Source of the DNA: Diphasiastrum complanatum
Lineage: Eukaryota; Streptophyta; Lycopodiopsida; Lycopodiales; Lycopodiaceae
Assembly (NCBI GenBank): GCA_029204225.1
Contig: CM055095.1
Location: 24,185,141 to 24,249,140, forward strand
DNA length: 64,000 bases
Reading direction: 5' to 3'
Within the stretch, counting starts at the first letter, position 1. Every line of letters starts with the position of its first letter. Below the pieces are notes generated by a model. That model did not search any database. It worked only from the letters and a program-made list of their open reading frames with translations, and was not told the origin of the DNA. The position numbers and the translations under genes were made by a program. Below, piece by piece: positions 47,624-58,935 of this stretch.

Positions 47624-48264
47624 TGTAGTGAATTTTGCTTTGTTTGTGTTTTTCCAATATCCTAAGCAAGTGACTACAGATCACAGATCATGACAGAATC
47701 AATCGAGAAGACATCGCAAATGATAAGGTGAAAAGAGAATAATTGTATTTTATATTTTTGCATTTTCCAGTGAGTCGTTCAGTGTCTCGGTTGTTGAGGC
47801 CTGACACTCACCTCAGTCATTGTGTTCTGCTCGTTGGCAGACTTTCATGCACAACTCTACTCTACTCTTCTTTTCGTTCTCTCTATCGTCCTCACTGATT
47901 CTCTCTTTCATGTTAATCAAAATGCGTATTTATCTCCAGTGTGTGGAGTTCACAAGATAGTTTATTAGAGAACTACAAGACAAGTTAATGCTACTCAACT
48001 AGTTAGTTATTCTCTATTATCGCTGTCTCTTTTAGCTGAGCGTGAAGTACAATACACCATGCTCATCGAGCCGCTAGTTGGCGGCGGGAATTGTTTGCTT
48101 TCGTTTCATGTCTTTCCTCTAGTGTGTTTCATCACCTGGTCATTGGGCCGAATCTCGAATACTTTTCTTTCGATCTTCGGGGTATGTTCACCCTTCGCTT
48201 CGTTTCACTTCGTCACCTTCACGACAAAGTTGCAAGAGTTCACAATTTCTGACAATGTTGACAC
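47624..48264 (-). repeat. Copia D 5' LTR
   Basis: It starts TGTAGTGAATTTTGC and probably ends GTTGACA near 48,264. Only one copy is present, so the right edge is approximate. Confidence 0.5.
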
Positions 48265-49900
48265 CTGATCCTCCATATAATATAGTAGCTTCTTCTTCGA
48301 ATAATTTGTGCTTGATAGAAAGAGTAATATTATGTTGCTCCCTCTCCCAAGCCGCTTTCACATTTAGAACATTTTTGGCATCTTCAAATTAGACACAATA
48401 TAATTGTCCTTGTGATGTTGTGTCCGATTCGGTATTCAGCCAATCTGACAAGACACCCTTTACTTGAAGTTCAAGTCGAATGAACTCTCCAATAGAGATG
48501 TTTATTCTGTTGGATAAGATGTTTGTTAGCAATTCTGTCCTTGGAGTTTTGAGTTCAACCATATGAAATGGTTCTTCTCGATGATTTAGTCGCACAACAT
48601 TAGATTTGTGTGGTGAATCTTGTGATGCCGTCACTTATTGATGTCTTTCCAGTGAAGAGTCTTGAGGAGCTGTCGGTTGTTGTGCAACTTTAATAGCTTC
48701 CTCGGCCTATGCTTCTTGTATCCAATGTCTGATCTTTTGATATTGTCTTTGCTCTTTCTTCACATTAGGATAAAATAGTTCTCCTCCTGATGTTGAATGT
48801 TGATCCACTGACACAGATATAGAATGTGGTGATGATGGAGCTACCTCCTTGCACTTTTGTGCTCACATAACAACTAACATTGGAACATCAGGACAACTGA
48901 GTGTGGATTGTGCTCATGCATGTTGATTGACTACAATCCGGTTCAATGGTGCACTAGTGATGATTCTCAATGGACAATTCTTATAACATTTTTCATATCC
49001 ACACTCACGGAAGAAGGGCATATAAACTCCTTTGTTTGGATATTCAACAATCCTATGTCCTTTTTTGCATCCATAAAATTTGTATAATTTGCCCTCTTGG
49101 CATTGTGGTTGTGCAGCGCATGTGGTGTAATACTTATTAATGGCAAAATTGACAAAAAATTCTGCAGGTCCATACCATTGTTGCATTTCTTGTTGGAGAA
49201 ACATTTCAGCTTCCACCGCCGTGAGATTCACCTAAACTGGTTGAGGATTGTTCGTCCCTAAAGGTGTTGGTAGTGTCATTCTTTGTTGTTGAAGGGCTGG
49301 TCCAAGCCTTGGTACTGTGTTAGGTGCTCCTTTATGGTAAGCCTAAGAGGTCCGAAACTGAGCTCTATTCTGCTCTATAATTTATGGATTGTGGGGAGAA
49401 TAAATAGTGTTGTATGAGGATGCATTACACATGCGACAGTATTTGCATGTCAGCTTCAAGTTCTGCTTCAGTACTAGACACTCGTTTGAAGTGTAGTTCT
49501 GGGCACAAATGGGATGCTAGACATTGTCCCTTCGAGGATACTACTGATGATAAGGCTCTAAATTATGGTGCCACAATATTTTGCATAGCCTTGAGTTTTT
49601 GGTCAAAACTAGACTAAGAGCTACTCCATCTACTACTTATGTAGCTTCATGATCTGTTCCATCACGATTCATTGGATAGGCTCACTAAAGCTGAGGCTGA
49701 TACAATCGAAGGAGTCGAGGCATGACTAGATGTAGATCCTAGTGTGGAATCATCATTTGGTCCTTCATCGTTTTTCCACAATGCATCTTCCATAGCTTTG
49801 TGCAATGTGGCATATTGCTCCCATCTTTTAAGCTTGCATCAGATGCTTTTGGATAGTCCTGCTAGGAACCACATGGTGACCGCATGATCGAGAGTCAACT
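48265..49900 (-). pseudogene. Gypsy-3 gag-like fragment
   Basis: Minus-strand pieces in order are RWEQYATLHKAMEDALWKND near 49,800, NLTAVEAEMFLQQEMQQWYG (from 49,231), and a cysteine-rich segment (YGCKKGHRIVEYPNKGVYMP, then ECGYEKCYKNCPL), with partial zinc-knuckle spacing. They end with RTELLTNILSNRINISIGEF (48,634-48,389). Stops separate them. The pattern fits a gypsy gag that leads towards a protease; no RT follows. Confidence 0.5.
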
Positions 49901-49924
49901 CTAGATTACACTTGGATGACTTGC

Positions 49925-50279
49925 CTTTCGCAAATCATTCACGACTGATTATCAGTCGAGCTCAGTCTAGCTCTTCGCGAATCATTTATGACAAATAATT
50001 TGTCTAGCTGTTTGCGACAGATTATTCTTCTGATGTTTTGTTAATGTTTGGCTACGTAATCAGATCGACTGTGATTTCTATCACTAACATTCTGTTTGTT
50101 TCTGATAGGCATAGTCATGCTTAGGAAGAAAGTAATATAGCTCATTCTGTTGCGCACAAACACTTTTTGTTCAAGTTCTTTTCTCGTTCGAGTTTCGAGT
50201 TCGTTTCTTTTTCGTGTTCGTTTTCTTTTCGAGCTATTTTATTTTCTCATGCACGACACACCCTCTTTCTCCAACATAG
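49925..50279 (-). repeat. Inverted 5' half of the family A LTR
   Basis: It is the reverse complement of about 53,743-54,050, ending TCTCCAACA at 50,279 (LTR start on minus). It abuts the other half of the LTR, which is in normal orientation. Confidence 0.7.
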
Positions 50280-50289
50280 AGAATACATC

Positions 50290-50971
50290 AAACAGGTCAA
50301 ACGAAAAAAAGCATAGCAATATCGCCACAAATCTGAACACAGAACAAAAGAGTTGTTATCAAATTAAGTATAGCAAAATATACATGTCAATAATGCGGTA
50401 GAGCACAAGACAATAGCAGATGAAACCGCATGCTCTACAAAGCTAATTCAATCTGTAAAAGGAATGAACCTATTATTGACAATAAAGAATCAATGCGCAA
50501 GGCATATACTTTGTCTATCTCTGATAAGCTTCCGATGCTATTATTTTACACACACTTCATCGTCTGAATACGCGAGTAATATTTAATATATATATACACA
50601 ATGTTACATGTGTGCAAATGAAGAAAGTACAAAGTGGATGTGTTGTCTATAGGAGATCGTGGGTGGATACTATCGTTGTCAAGTATGTTAGCACAGTTCC
50701 ATGGGATGGGCATGAAAAGGCTGCGACGTCAGCCTTTGTTGATATGAACATTGGTGAAGATGCAAAAAAATGCGTCACTCTAACGAAATGCCTTAGGATT
50801 TGATTTATAGGGTGCCTTCATTTTTCCTAGGGCACCTTTGGCATTTTGTAAGATAGTTCCGTCTTTTCTTCGCCTGTGAGAATTTACTTGTATTTATGTC
50901 GACAGTCGCATTTTATTCGTCTATCATTGGGATTTAGGAGAGTAGAGGAGATAAATCCAACACCCCCCCTT
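50290..50971 (-). repeat. Copia family A 3' LTR, 3' portion (plus-strand view)
   Basis: It matches about 54,110-54,821 and ends GATAAATCCAACA at 50,971. The missing part of this LTR is present inverted at 49,925-50,279. Confidence 0.75.
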
Positions 50972-50985
50972 AATCTGGATCCGTG
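50972..50985 (-). other. Family A polypurine tract
   Basis: On the minus strand AGATTAAGGGGGGG directly precedes TGTTGGATTT, the LTR start. Confidence 0.75.
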
Positions 50986-51033
50986 AATGCCTTGATCTTC
51001 AAAGTAAGCAATGCACAAAATTTGTTGTGTGCA

Positions 51034-51678
51034 TTAACACTTAATGCTTTCATGATGATATATATCTGCAACCATTTCTTGCATTATGCAGTATGTTAAG
51101 CTCATCTCTTTGTTGAGAACCTTGCCCTTGATGTAGTGATATCTAATTTCAATGTACTTACTAATAGAGTGAAATCTAGGGTTGGCCGATAAGGCAATAG
51201 CACTCTGATTATCATAGAATAAAATTGTAGAGCTGTACTGATACAGATGAACGTCTGACAATAAATTTCTCAACCAAAACACTTCCTTAATAGATTGAGA
51301 AATAACATTGTATTCTGCTTCTATAGAAGAAAGTGCGATACAGGTTTGCTTACAATTGTTCCATGAGATAGGACTACCGTTGAAGAAGAATGTAAATCCA
51401 GATGTGAACTTACGATTGTCTACATCTCCTCCCTAGCTTGCATCAGAATATCCACTGAGCTGATGAAGATTGTCATTGCTGACATCTCCATAGCAAATGC
51501 ACTGGTCCATGGTAGCTCGAATATACCTCATGACTCTCATGAGAGTCTTCCAATGGGTAATGCCAAGATTAGCCATATATTGGTTGAGTGAGCTTACTGC
51601 AAAAGAGATCTCTGGTCTTGTAGAGACCATTGCATACATGAGAGATCCAAATATCGATCGATAAGGATACTCTCTCAT
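51034..51678 (-). pseudogene. Family A RNase H
   Basis: The frame 51,678-51,433 has the connection (REYPYRSIFGSLMYAM, RPEISFAVSSLNQYM) and the LSGYSDAS start of RNase H. A stop splits it near 51,433. 51,282-51,034 has FYDNQSAIALS and RYHYIKGKV, ending with an ADIYH motif. Confidence 0.8.
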
Positions 51679-51698
51679 CTACTCCTCTTTCTGCTTGT

Positions 51699-52454
51699 CT
51701 AGGGACATTGGTACTTTGACAAATGTAGGCCTGGATCCATCGGTGAGTGAGCTAATTTACGATTCATTAGATTGTATTTTTTAAGAACATTGTGAAGATA
51801 CCTTTGTTGAGTGATGTAAATCAATCGTCTCGCTCTGTCTCTGTGGTTTTGAATGCCCAAACAAAAGTGAGTTTCACCCAGATCAGTCATGTCGAACTCT
51901 GAAAACAATATTTGCTTAGAATCCTTGACCAAATTGGTATTGTTGCTGAAGAGCAACGTATCATCCACGTATGAGGTGATGATAATGAAGGATTGCTACA
52001 TTGACTTGAAATAGACATTACAATCATCAGTGCTTGGTTTGAATCCTTATTCGATGAAGAATGTGTTGATCCTCTAAACCCAAGCTCTGACAGACTGTTT
52101 CAAGCCATAAAGTGCTTTGTGGAGTTTACAGACATGATTCTTCATACCTTCCAGAACGTATCCTTTGGGCTGGATCTTGTAGCTGTCTTCTTGTATAACT
52201 CCATTTAGATAGGCTGTTTGCACATCAAGTTGATGTACTTCGAGGTCGGCAGTTGCAACATAAGACAAGAGTGCTCGGATAGACGAATGTTTGACTACTA
52301 GACTGAAAGTCTCGCTGTAGTCGACGTTGGGGATCTGAGTGAATCCTTGTGCTACCAGTCTTGTCTTCCTTCGATCAATTGCTCCGTTTGGCATTCTATT
52401 TGATCTTAAAGATCCATTTGCAATCAATGATATTGCGGCCAATAGGGGCTTCAA
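51699..52454 (-). pseudogene. Family A reverse transcriptase
   Basis: The frame from 52,454 carries RRKTRLVAQGFTQIPNVDYS, LDVQTAYLNGVI and ALYGLKQSVRAW. After a break near 52,070 the catalytic YVDDTLLFSNN is readable around 51,970, followed by FDMTDLGETHFCLGI to 51,699. The YVDD motif is intact; two interruptions separate it from RNase H and from the N-terminal part. Confidence 0.85.
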
Positions 52455-53494
52455 CTAGTGACCACGACTGGTTCTTGATCAGAGAGGAATACTCTCTGTC
52501 CATAGCTTCTCTCCAGAGATCAGAGTCTGGTTGGCTGAGTGCCTCTTCGACTATCGTCGGTTCTTGTATCAAGAGACATGCAGACTCCGGAGTATACCTT
52601 GTGGGATGTGTGCGCAGTCGGCTTGATCTTATGGGAGGATTTGACTGTTGAACTACTCCTGGGACTTGTTGCTGGGTAGCAGCAACATCTTCGTCTGATT
52701 CGTTGTCAAAAAGTGGGTCGACAATAGACACGCCTAGGCCAGAAGCTCGGACAGTCATGTCAATGGCAGGTGATGAAGGTTCTCCTGGAGCAATATCCTT
52801 GCCTTTGATGTTGACGAACTGATCCTCGATAAAGACTGTATCTCGACTATACAAGATTTGCTGGGTATCAGGATCATACAGCTTGTATGTATTATCAGAT
52901 GAAGTATATCCAATCAGGATGGTCTTGAGACCTTGGAAGTAATTTCTTCCTCGTGTCTTTTGGGATCTGCACGTAGGCAATGCATTCAAACACTCTTAGG
53001 TTCTTCATAGAAGCCTTAGAGCCTGTTCACACGTCGTGGGTTGTCTTGCCTGAGAGGGCCTTGGTCGAACATCTGTTCTGAACGTAAGCTGTAGTGGAGA
53101 CAACTTTGGCCCATAATTTCTTGGTCAGCGATGCATGCGCTAGCATACATTTGGCTGATTCAACCAGAGTACGGTTCTTCCTTTTGGCTAAGCCATTAGA
53201 CTGAGGATTGTAAGGAGTGATGAATTGCTGCTCAATGTCTTGGCTTTGGCAGTACTCCTTAAACTCGATAGAGATATATTCTCCACCATTGTTTGACCTC
53301 AGGGCCTTGATTGTCCTTCCAGTCTCCTTCTCTGCATGCTCCTTGAAGATTCTGAAGCAGTTGAAGGCTTCTGATTTCCTCTTTATGAAGTACACCATAA
53401 TCCTTTTGGAAAATTCATCAATACAAGTTATAAGCGTTGTCTGCTTCGGGTTTCCCTTCTGCACCTGTAACAACGTCATACAATTTTTTAGCAA
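52396..53494 (-). pseudogene. Family A integrase core and linker
   Basis: From 53,494 the minus frame reads TTLITCIDEFSKRIMVYF, ALRSNNGGEY (second catalytic Asp changed to Asn) and SNGLAKRKNRT (catalytic Glu changed to Lys). The frame 52,989-52,396 covers the integrase C-terminus (ILIGYTSSDNTYKLYDPDTQ) and the linker, then the RT start. Two of the three catalytic residues are gone. Confidence 0.8.
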
Positions 53495-53582
53495 TTAGTA
53501 CAATTTTCATCTTAAATTTCCACAGATGGTAATTGGCTCCATCAAGCTTGTCCATGATGTGACTGGCTTTCCCTTGGGAATC
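53440..53582 (-). pseudogene. Family A gag N-terminal stub
   Basis: It starts at the ATG at 53,582: MDSQGKASHIMDKLDGANYH, then LWKFKMKIVLIAKKLYDVV, a typical copia gag opening. After 47 codons it reaches the deletion junction near 53,450 and runs out of frame into integrase. Confidence 0.75.
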
Positions 53583-53730
53583 CATGTGGAAGATTAGTCT
53601 AAGTGATAGGAAAAACTATCAGTGACTTAAGTATGAAAATCTGGCACTGAGTTACAGAACAAGAAGACAATTACTCTATCAGCTAGTAGAGTTTTTTATT
53701 GTGGAAGCTTATCAGGCTACAAAAATAGCT

Positions 53731-53742
53731 CTAATACCATGT
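53731..53742 (-). other. Family A primer-binding site
   Basis: TGGTATTAGAGC on the minus strand directly beside the 5' LTR end CTCCAACA. One mismatch to the initiator-Met site. Confidence 0.75.
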
Positions 53743-54821
53743 TGGAGAAAGAGGGTGTGTCGTGCGTGAGAAATAAAAATAGCTCGAAAAGAAAACGAAC
53801 ACGAACAAGAAGCGAATACGAATAGAAAGTGTTCGTGAGTAGCGAAATGAGCTATATTACTCTTTCCCTAAGCATGACTATGCCTATAAGAAATGAATAG
53901 AACCTTAGTGATAGAAATCATGGTTGATCTGATTACGTAGCCAAACATTAACAAAACATCAGAAGAATAATTTGTCGTGAACAGCTAGACAAATTATTTG
54001 TCGCGAATGATTCGCGAAAGGCAAAACTAAATAGTCGTTAACAACTAGATTAATAATAACTCGCTAAGAACAGATTACCAAATTGAGCAATAAGAGAGTC
54101 AGACAGAATGAAGAAAAGCATAACAATATCGACACAAATCTGAACATAGAACAAAAGAGCTATGATCAGATTAAGTATAGCAAAATATACATGTCAATAA
54201 TGTGGTAGAGCACAAGACAATAGTGGACAAAACCGCGTGCTCTACAAAGCTAATTCAATCCGTAAAAAGAATGAACCTATTATTGACAATAAAGAATTGA
54301 TGCGCAAGGCATCTACTTCGTCTATCTCTAATAAGCTTCTGATGCTATTATTTTACAGACACTTCATCGTCTGAATACACAAGTGTTATTCAATATATAT
54401 ATATACACAATGTTACAGGGGTGTGCAAATGAAAAAAGTACAAAGTGAATGTGCATTCTGTAGGAGATCGTGGGTGGCTGCTGCCGTTGTCAAGTCTGTT
54501 AGCACAATTGCAGGGGATGAGCGTGAAAAGGCCATGACGTTAGCCTTTGCTGATATGAATGTTGTTGAAGATGCAAAAAAATGCGTCACTCTAACAAAAT
54601 GCCTTCACTTTTCCTAGGGCACCTTTGGTATTTTGTAAGGTAGTTTTGTCTTTTCTTCACCTGTGAGAATTTACTTGTATTTATGCAAACAGTCGCGTTT
54701 TATTCGTCTGTCTTATTTTACATGTAAATATGCAGACTGTGCAACAACATGAGTAAAAATGCAGCATGAATGGAGGCAGATTAAAATGAGATTTAGGAGA
54801 GTAGAGGAGATAAATCCAACA
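53743..54821 (-). repeat. Copia family A 5' LTR, complete
   Basis: It starts TGTTGGAGAAAGAGG and ends GGAGATAAATCCAACA, 1079 bp, with an inverted terminal TGTTGGA/TCCAACA pair. A TATATATATACAC run lies near 54,395. Confidence 0.8.
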
Positions 54822-54879
54822 CTTTGACCCTTTCTCTTTTTTCCATCTTGATTTTGAGCAGAAGGAATGGGCCTTCTAG

Positions 54880-56160
54880 GAATTTTCGAGGCTTAAATCT
54901 GGTGATCAAAGCCACTTTTACCACTTCCCTATCGATTCATATTTGTGTTGTCTGATATCAGAGACATTGGAAATAGCTTCGACTTTTCTAGTGAGGCGGT
55001 TTCACTATAGATCTCGCATGCTTTCCCATAGATCTGCAAGAATAATGTCCAAACAACATTCCTTCATGGATACATACAAGAAGATATTTATATTTATCAA
55101 CCAGAAGGTTACGTCCTTCAAGGCCAAGAGCATATGGTATGTAAATTGTAGAAGGCACTTAATTGCCTCAAGCAAACTCCTAGGGCCTGGTATGAAAGAA
55201 TTAATCACTTCTTGTTGGAGCACAACTTTACTTCTTGCTCTGCAGACTCAAATGTATATCTCAAGTATAAAGGGTCAAGCTATGTCAATGATTCTTTAAT
55301 CATCAGCAATTCAAATCAGTCATTGCTTGAAACAAAATCTTTGCTTTCAAAAAAATTTGAGATGACTGATTTAGGCCCAGTTCATTACCTACTTGGTATC
55401 ACCGGAGATCGCGCAAGCAGAAGGATCGCTATTTAATCAATGTACTTCGCAAACATGGCATGGAGGACTGTAAGCCGATAGACACACCCATGGATCCAGG
55501 ATCCAAACTATCAAAAGACATTTGTACTAAAACTGAAGCATAATAGAAAGAGATGTGCAAGTACCCTTATCATTCCATAATCGGATCATTAATGTATTCT
55601 ATGATTTACATAGGACCTGATCTAGCATATGCGATAAGCACATTGTCAAAATACATGTCCAATCCAAGCTTACAACATTTGAAGACTCTGCAAAGAGTAT
55701 TAAAGTACATTCAAGCTACGAAGCACTATGATTTGTGCTATAATGATGATACAGAAGTTGCACTCACATTAGTTACCTATTCAGATTCAGATTGGGTTGA
55801 TACTATAAAGTCCACATCTGGTTATACCTATTTCCTTGCAGGAGGACCCATCTCATGGAACAATAGAAAGCATAAATGCATTTTGTGGCCCTCTACAGAA
55901 TCTGAATACACTGTAGCTACATCAGCCGTGAAGGAGATTATTTGGCTCAGAAGGTTGCTATAGAATTTGCAATTTCCACAGATCAGTCCAACTATACTCC
56001 AGTGCGACAATCAGAGTTGTATGGCTCTATCTCTGATACCCACAAAATCATTCTAGTAGAAGTTCAATTTCATTTTCTTAGAGAGAAATTTTAGAATAAA
56101 GATGTTGTACTAAGTTACCGTCATACAAATAGTATGTTGGCATTTTGACAAAACCATTGT
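54880..56160 (+). pseudogene. Copia family E reverse transcriptase and RNase H
   Basis: Plus-strand fragments in shifted frames give the RT helix (FMDTYKKIFIFINQ, from about 55,060) and FTSCSADSNVYLKYKGSSYV. YVNDSLIISNSN near 55,280 is the catalytic YVDD changed to YVND. KKFEMTDLGPVHYLLGI follows. From 55,553 a long frame carries YHSIIGSLMYSMIYIGPDLA, TYSDSDWVDTIKSTSGYTYF and TESEYTVATSAVKEIIWLRR, then LQCDNQS. No LTR was identified. The YVDD change and the many shifts show it is dead. Confidence 0.75.
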
Positions 56161-56349
56161 CAACAGAGAAACACTCTACTTTGGTAGGTATGTTAAATCT
56201 CAATTTAAATTTAGATTCGTAGTAGTAAGCTTATTGCATGAAATGTAACTTCAATATTTGCAAATTTTTCTAATAACAACTATAAGCAAATTATTTTGCT
56301 TACCAACTTCATAAGAATTGGTGCAAAAGAGTCAATTTTTAGGGTAGAA

Positions 56350-56760
56350 TAGAGCCAGTATACTGGTTCCATTCTACCCAGAAAAAAAAAATTATTTTTG
56401 TACCCTCGAAATAATCCCGAGGGAAATTCTCTCTTTGATCTTTGGAATAACCCTCGAAATGATTCTCTATAGACCCTTGGAATATCCTTCGAAAAACACT
56501 ACTTTGTGAACAGGGCTATTTGAGGGATATTTTGAGGGATATATCGAGGGACCTCTGAATATCCCTTGAAAAACACTTTTGTGAACAGGGCCAATCACCT
56601 CGAATATTTCAAGGGATATATCAAGAAACCTTAGAATATCCCTCGAAAAAAAACAATTTTTTAACGAGACAAAAATACTATGATATTCTTCGAGGGCCCG
56701 ATGAAAATTTCGAGGGTCTATTATCAAGGGACAGATTGTTGGATATATTGGCGTAAAAGG
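56350..56760. repeat. Diverged tandem repeat with TCGAGGGATAT motifs
   Basis: A unit of about 78 bp running from GAATATCC(T/C)T(C/T)GAAAAACACT through TTGTGAACAGGGC to GAGGGATATATC occurs at about 56,480 and 56,560, with a partial third at 56,630. Additional CCTCGAAAT and TTTCGAGGG segments flank it in inverted orientation, so the region can also fold. Confidence 0.6.
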
Positions 56761-57064
56761 ACTTTTTTTAAATTTTTGCTTCAGAAAAGCCTCGGTATTA
56801 GGGTCGAAAATGTTTAAACAAAATGTTGTAGTGCTAGCTTTGGCTTTGATACCACTTTCAAGACCAACACCAAGGATGCAAACTAGATGATTGATACAAA
56901 GAAACCAAAGGACATCAGATGACGAAGAAATGAACTCCCAAATCTAGATCAAATAGATCTAGCCCCCAAGTAATGGACCATACATCATCTTCAAGAAATG
57001 ATCATGATACCCACATGCCTCTCAAGCGAATAATGGTGATCTAGTAATTAATTCATAGTCTAGA
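56761..57064. other. Spacer with a primer-site-like sequence
   Basis: The minus strand reads TGGTATCAAAGCCAAAGC near 56,850, one base from the initiator-Met site, but no LTR was found on either side. Otherwise nothing was seen. Confidence 0.3.
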
Positions 57065-57277
57065 ATGAGCAAGCTAGAACATGATGTGTCATCATTTGAT
57101 GACCCCACATCACACACTCATTCATCTTCAACATCATTATCAATTCCATCATGTAACGAAGATTTACATAATCACAGCGAAGCCATAGGAGATATGTGGA
57201 TAGAACTAGAAATAGACTCGTTTGGTATCACAAATTTGTTGCATGATGCAACAAATGATGTACTACTAGATTCATGA
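57065..57277 (+). CDS. Unidentified 70-codon reading frame
   Basis: It starts MSKLEHDVSSFDDPTSHTHS and is rich in Ser, His and Asp, with no membrane segment or known motif. It could be an exon of an unrecognised gene or a chance frame; no neighbouring exon was found. Low confidence that it is real. Confidence 0.15.
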   Translation: MSKLEHDVSSFDDPTSHTHSSSTSLSIPSCNEDLHNHSEAIGDMWIELEIDSFGITNLLHDATNDVLLDS

Positions 57278-58230
57278 TTTTTATTTACACATATATGTAC
57301 TAATCATGTTATCAACCATGCCTCCACATATTGTGATTTGTTTTTTCCGTAGTTTGGTAAGACAAAGTTGTCGCATGTACAAATGATGGAAAACATCTTC
57401 ATGATTTTAAACTTCATGTATAAACCTTACTCTCAATCATGCCTCCAAATGCTAGTTAATTAATAAGTCCGTTTTATTCATGAAAGAGTGTGAGAACGTA
57501 TTCATAAAATTTAATTATGATTGCAAAGCATAATTCTTAATTGATCAGGACTCATGCATTAGTGTTGGCAAATTAGCTTAGATGTTTTTGAAGTTATTTT
57601 CGACAGAAGTATCAACGATAACCATAGTAGCATTTATGGATGATGGTCATGCTAATTTTCCTAAGTTCAAGCAAATAGTTCTCCTAGATCACGTAAATGC
57701 TTCAGCTTTTCTTAGAAAAATAAGTCTGGATGTGAACTAGCAGGCCATTCAAAGCAATTTCAAAAGCCTTATTTGTCTTGACATACATGAAAATTTTAAT
57801 GGAAAATGCTTTCCAGGATCTAAGGATTATTAGCAACATAATAGAATGAAATTAACATTGCAAAATATATACAAAAGCTGACCAAAGCTCAAGGATCCTT
57901 GTAGTCTTCCCTATGACAAAATAAGACATTGGAGTCTCCTTGCTCTCCTTTTTTGGTCACACATGAGTTTATAAAAAGAAACATGGATGTGGTTTTCTTC
58001 GCGTTTGTTTGGCTTAAATTCATTCAAAAAAATTACTGCCACCTTCTGCAGCAGATCCATTCATCTATTTCATAAAACAGAAAAAGCTAATCAGTGGATT
58101 CTGGTAGATGCCCATCACAATTCAATAGCACAACGCCATCTCCAACTACAAGTGAATCAGCTTTTGGGTGGTGAACGAATAAGCAGTCCTCTACTGCCAC
58201 TGACTAGGAAAGAAGCTAAATCTACCTGCA
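57278..58230. other. AT-rich spacer
   Basis: No convincing gene. A plus frame at 57,987-58,241 (84 codons) shows no recognisable domain. Confidence 0.35.
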
Positions 58231-58600
58231 TGAGCCCTTAACAACAATTAATGAGCTAATGCAAGAATATACTCTTATCGTTACTAAGAAGGAAATGTGA
58301 GAAAGTTGGCGGAAGTTTATTGGCACCTCAAATTCACATTATTACTTGAGTCCTTTATGGCTGTATCAGCTCTTACTCAAGTTATTGTAGCTGGCCTTGG
58401 CGGAAGGCACCCCTTAACAACAATTAATGAGCTAATGCAACAGTATGATCTATCATTGCTGAGAAGGAAAATGTCAAAAGGTGGCTCAAGTTTAATGTCA
58501 CTACAAATTCACATAATTTGGGTCCTCTATGCGTTTATCAGCTCCTACTCAAGTTATTGTGGCTGGCCTTGGAGGAAAGGCAGCACCCAACCCAACAAGA
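58225..58600 (+). repeat. Tandem duplication of about 180 bp
   Basis: CCCTTAACAACAATTAATGA occurs at about 58,228 and 58,411. Both copies continue through an ACTCAAGTTATTGTNGCTGG stretch near 58,375 and 58,550. The copies differ by substitutions and small indels, so they share no common reading frame. The second runs on into an open frame with GLGGKAAPNPTRGHVKDRKK up to 58,711. It may be the decayed 3' end of an unknown gene converging on the receptor kinase. Confidence 0.6.
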
Positions 58601-58935
58601 GGTCATGTGAAAGATAGGAAAAAGCAAAATCAAGCAGCTGTAAACAATTTTAAATTATCCACAGAGCAGCAAGTAGTGCAGCTTGGCACTTCGAAGCCCA
58701 TTCGGTTGTAGTAATTGATTGTGTACTCATAAGAAGAGAAGAGGAACGATAGATCAGCTTTGCAGAAGTTGTTGCAACAACAGAAATTAAAAGAGACCTT
58801 TCTGGTCATGATCTTTCTGATCATGACCTTTCCTGTCATGATCATCCAATCCTTGGGGCACAGCTGTTCCAATACAAGATACGGCGACGTGAATGAGCAA
58901 ACAAAACTATGAGACGGTGATCAGATTTACTAGGA

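Larger units (their letters stand above)
50290..54821 (-). mobile_element. Copia family A element with a gag-integrase deletion
   Basis: Order on the minus strand is 5' LTR (53,743-54,821), primer site, a 47-codon gag stub, integrase, linker, RT, RNase H, purine tract, then the 3' LTR. Gag C-terminus, protease and the integrase start are missing, so it could move only with proteins supplied in trans. No target duplication can be read because the left LTR is rearranged. Confidence 0.8.
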
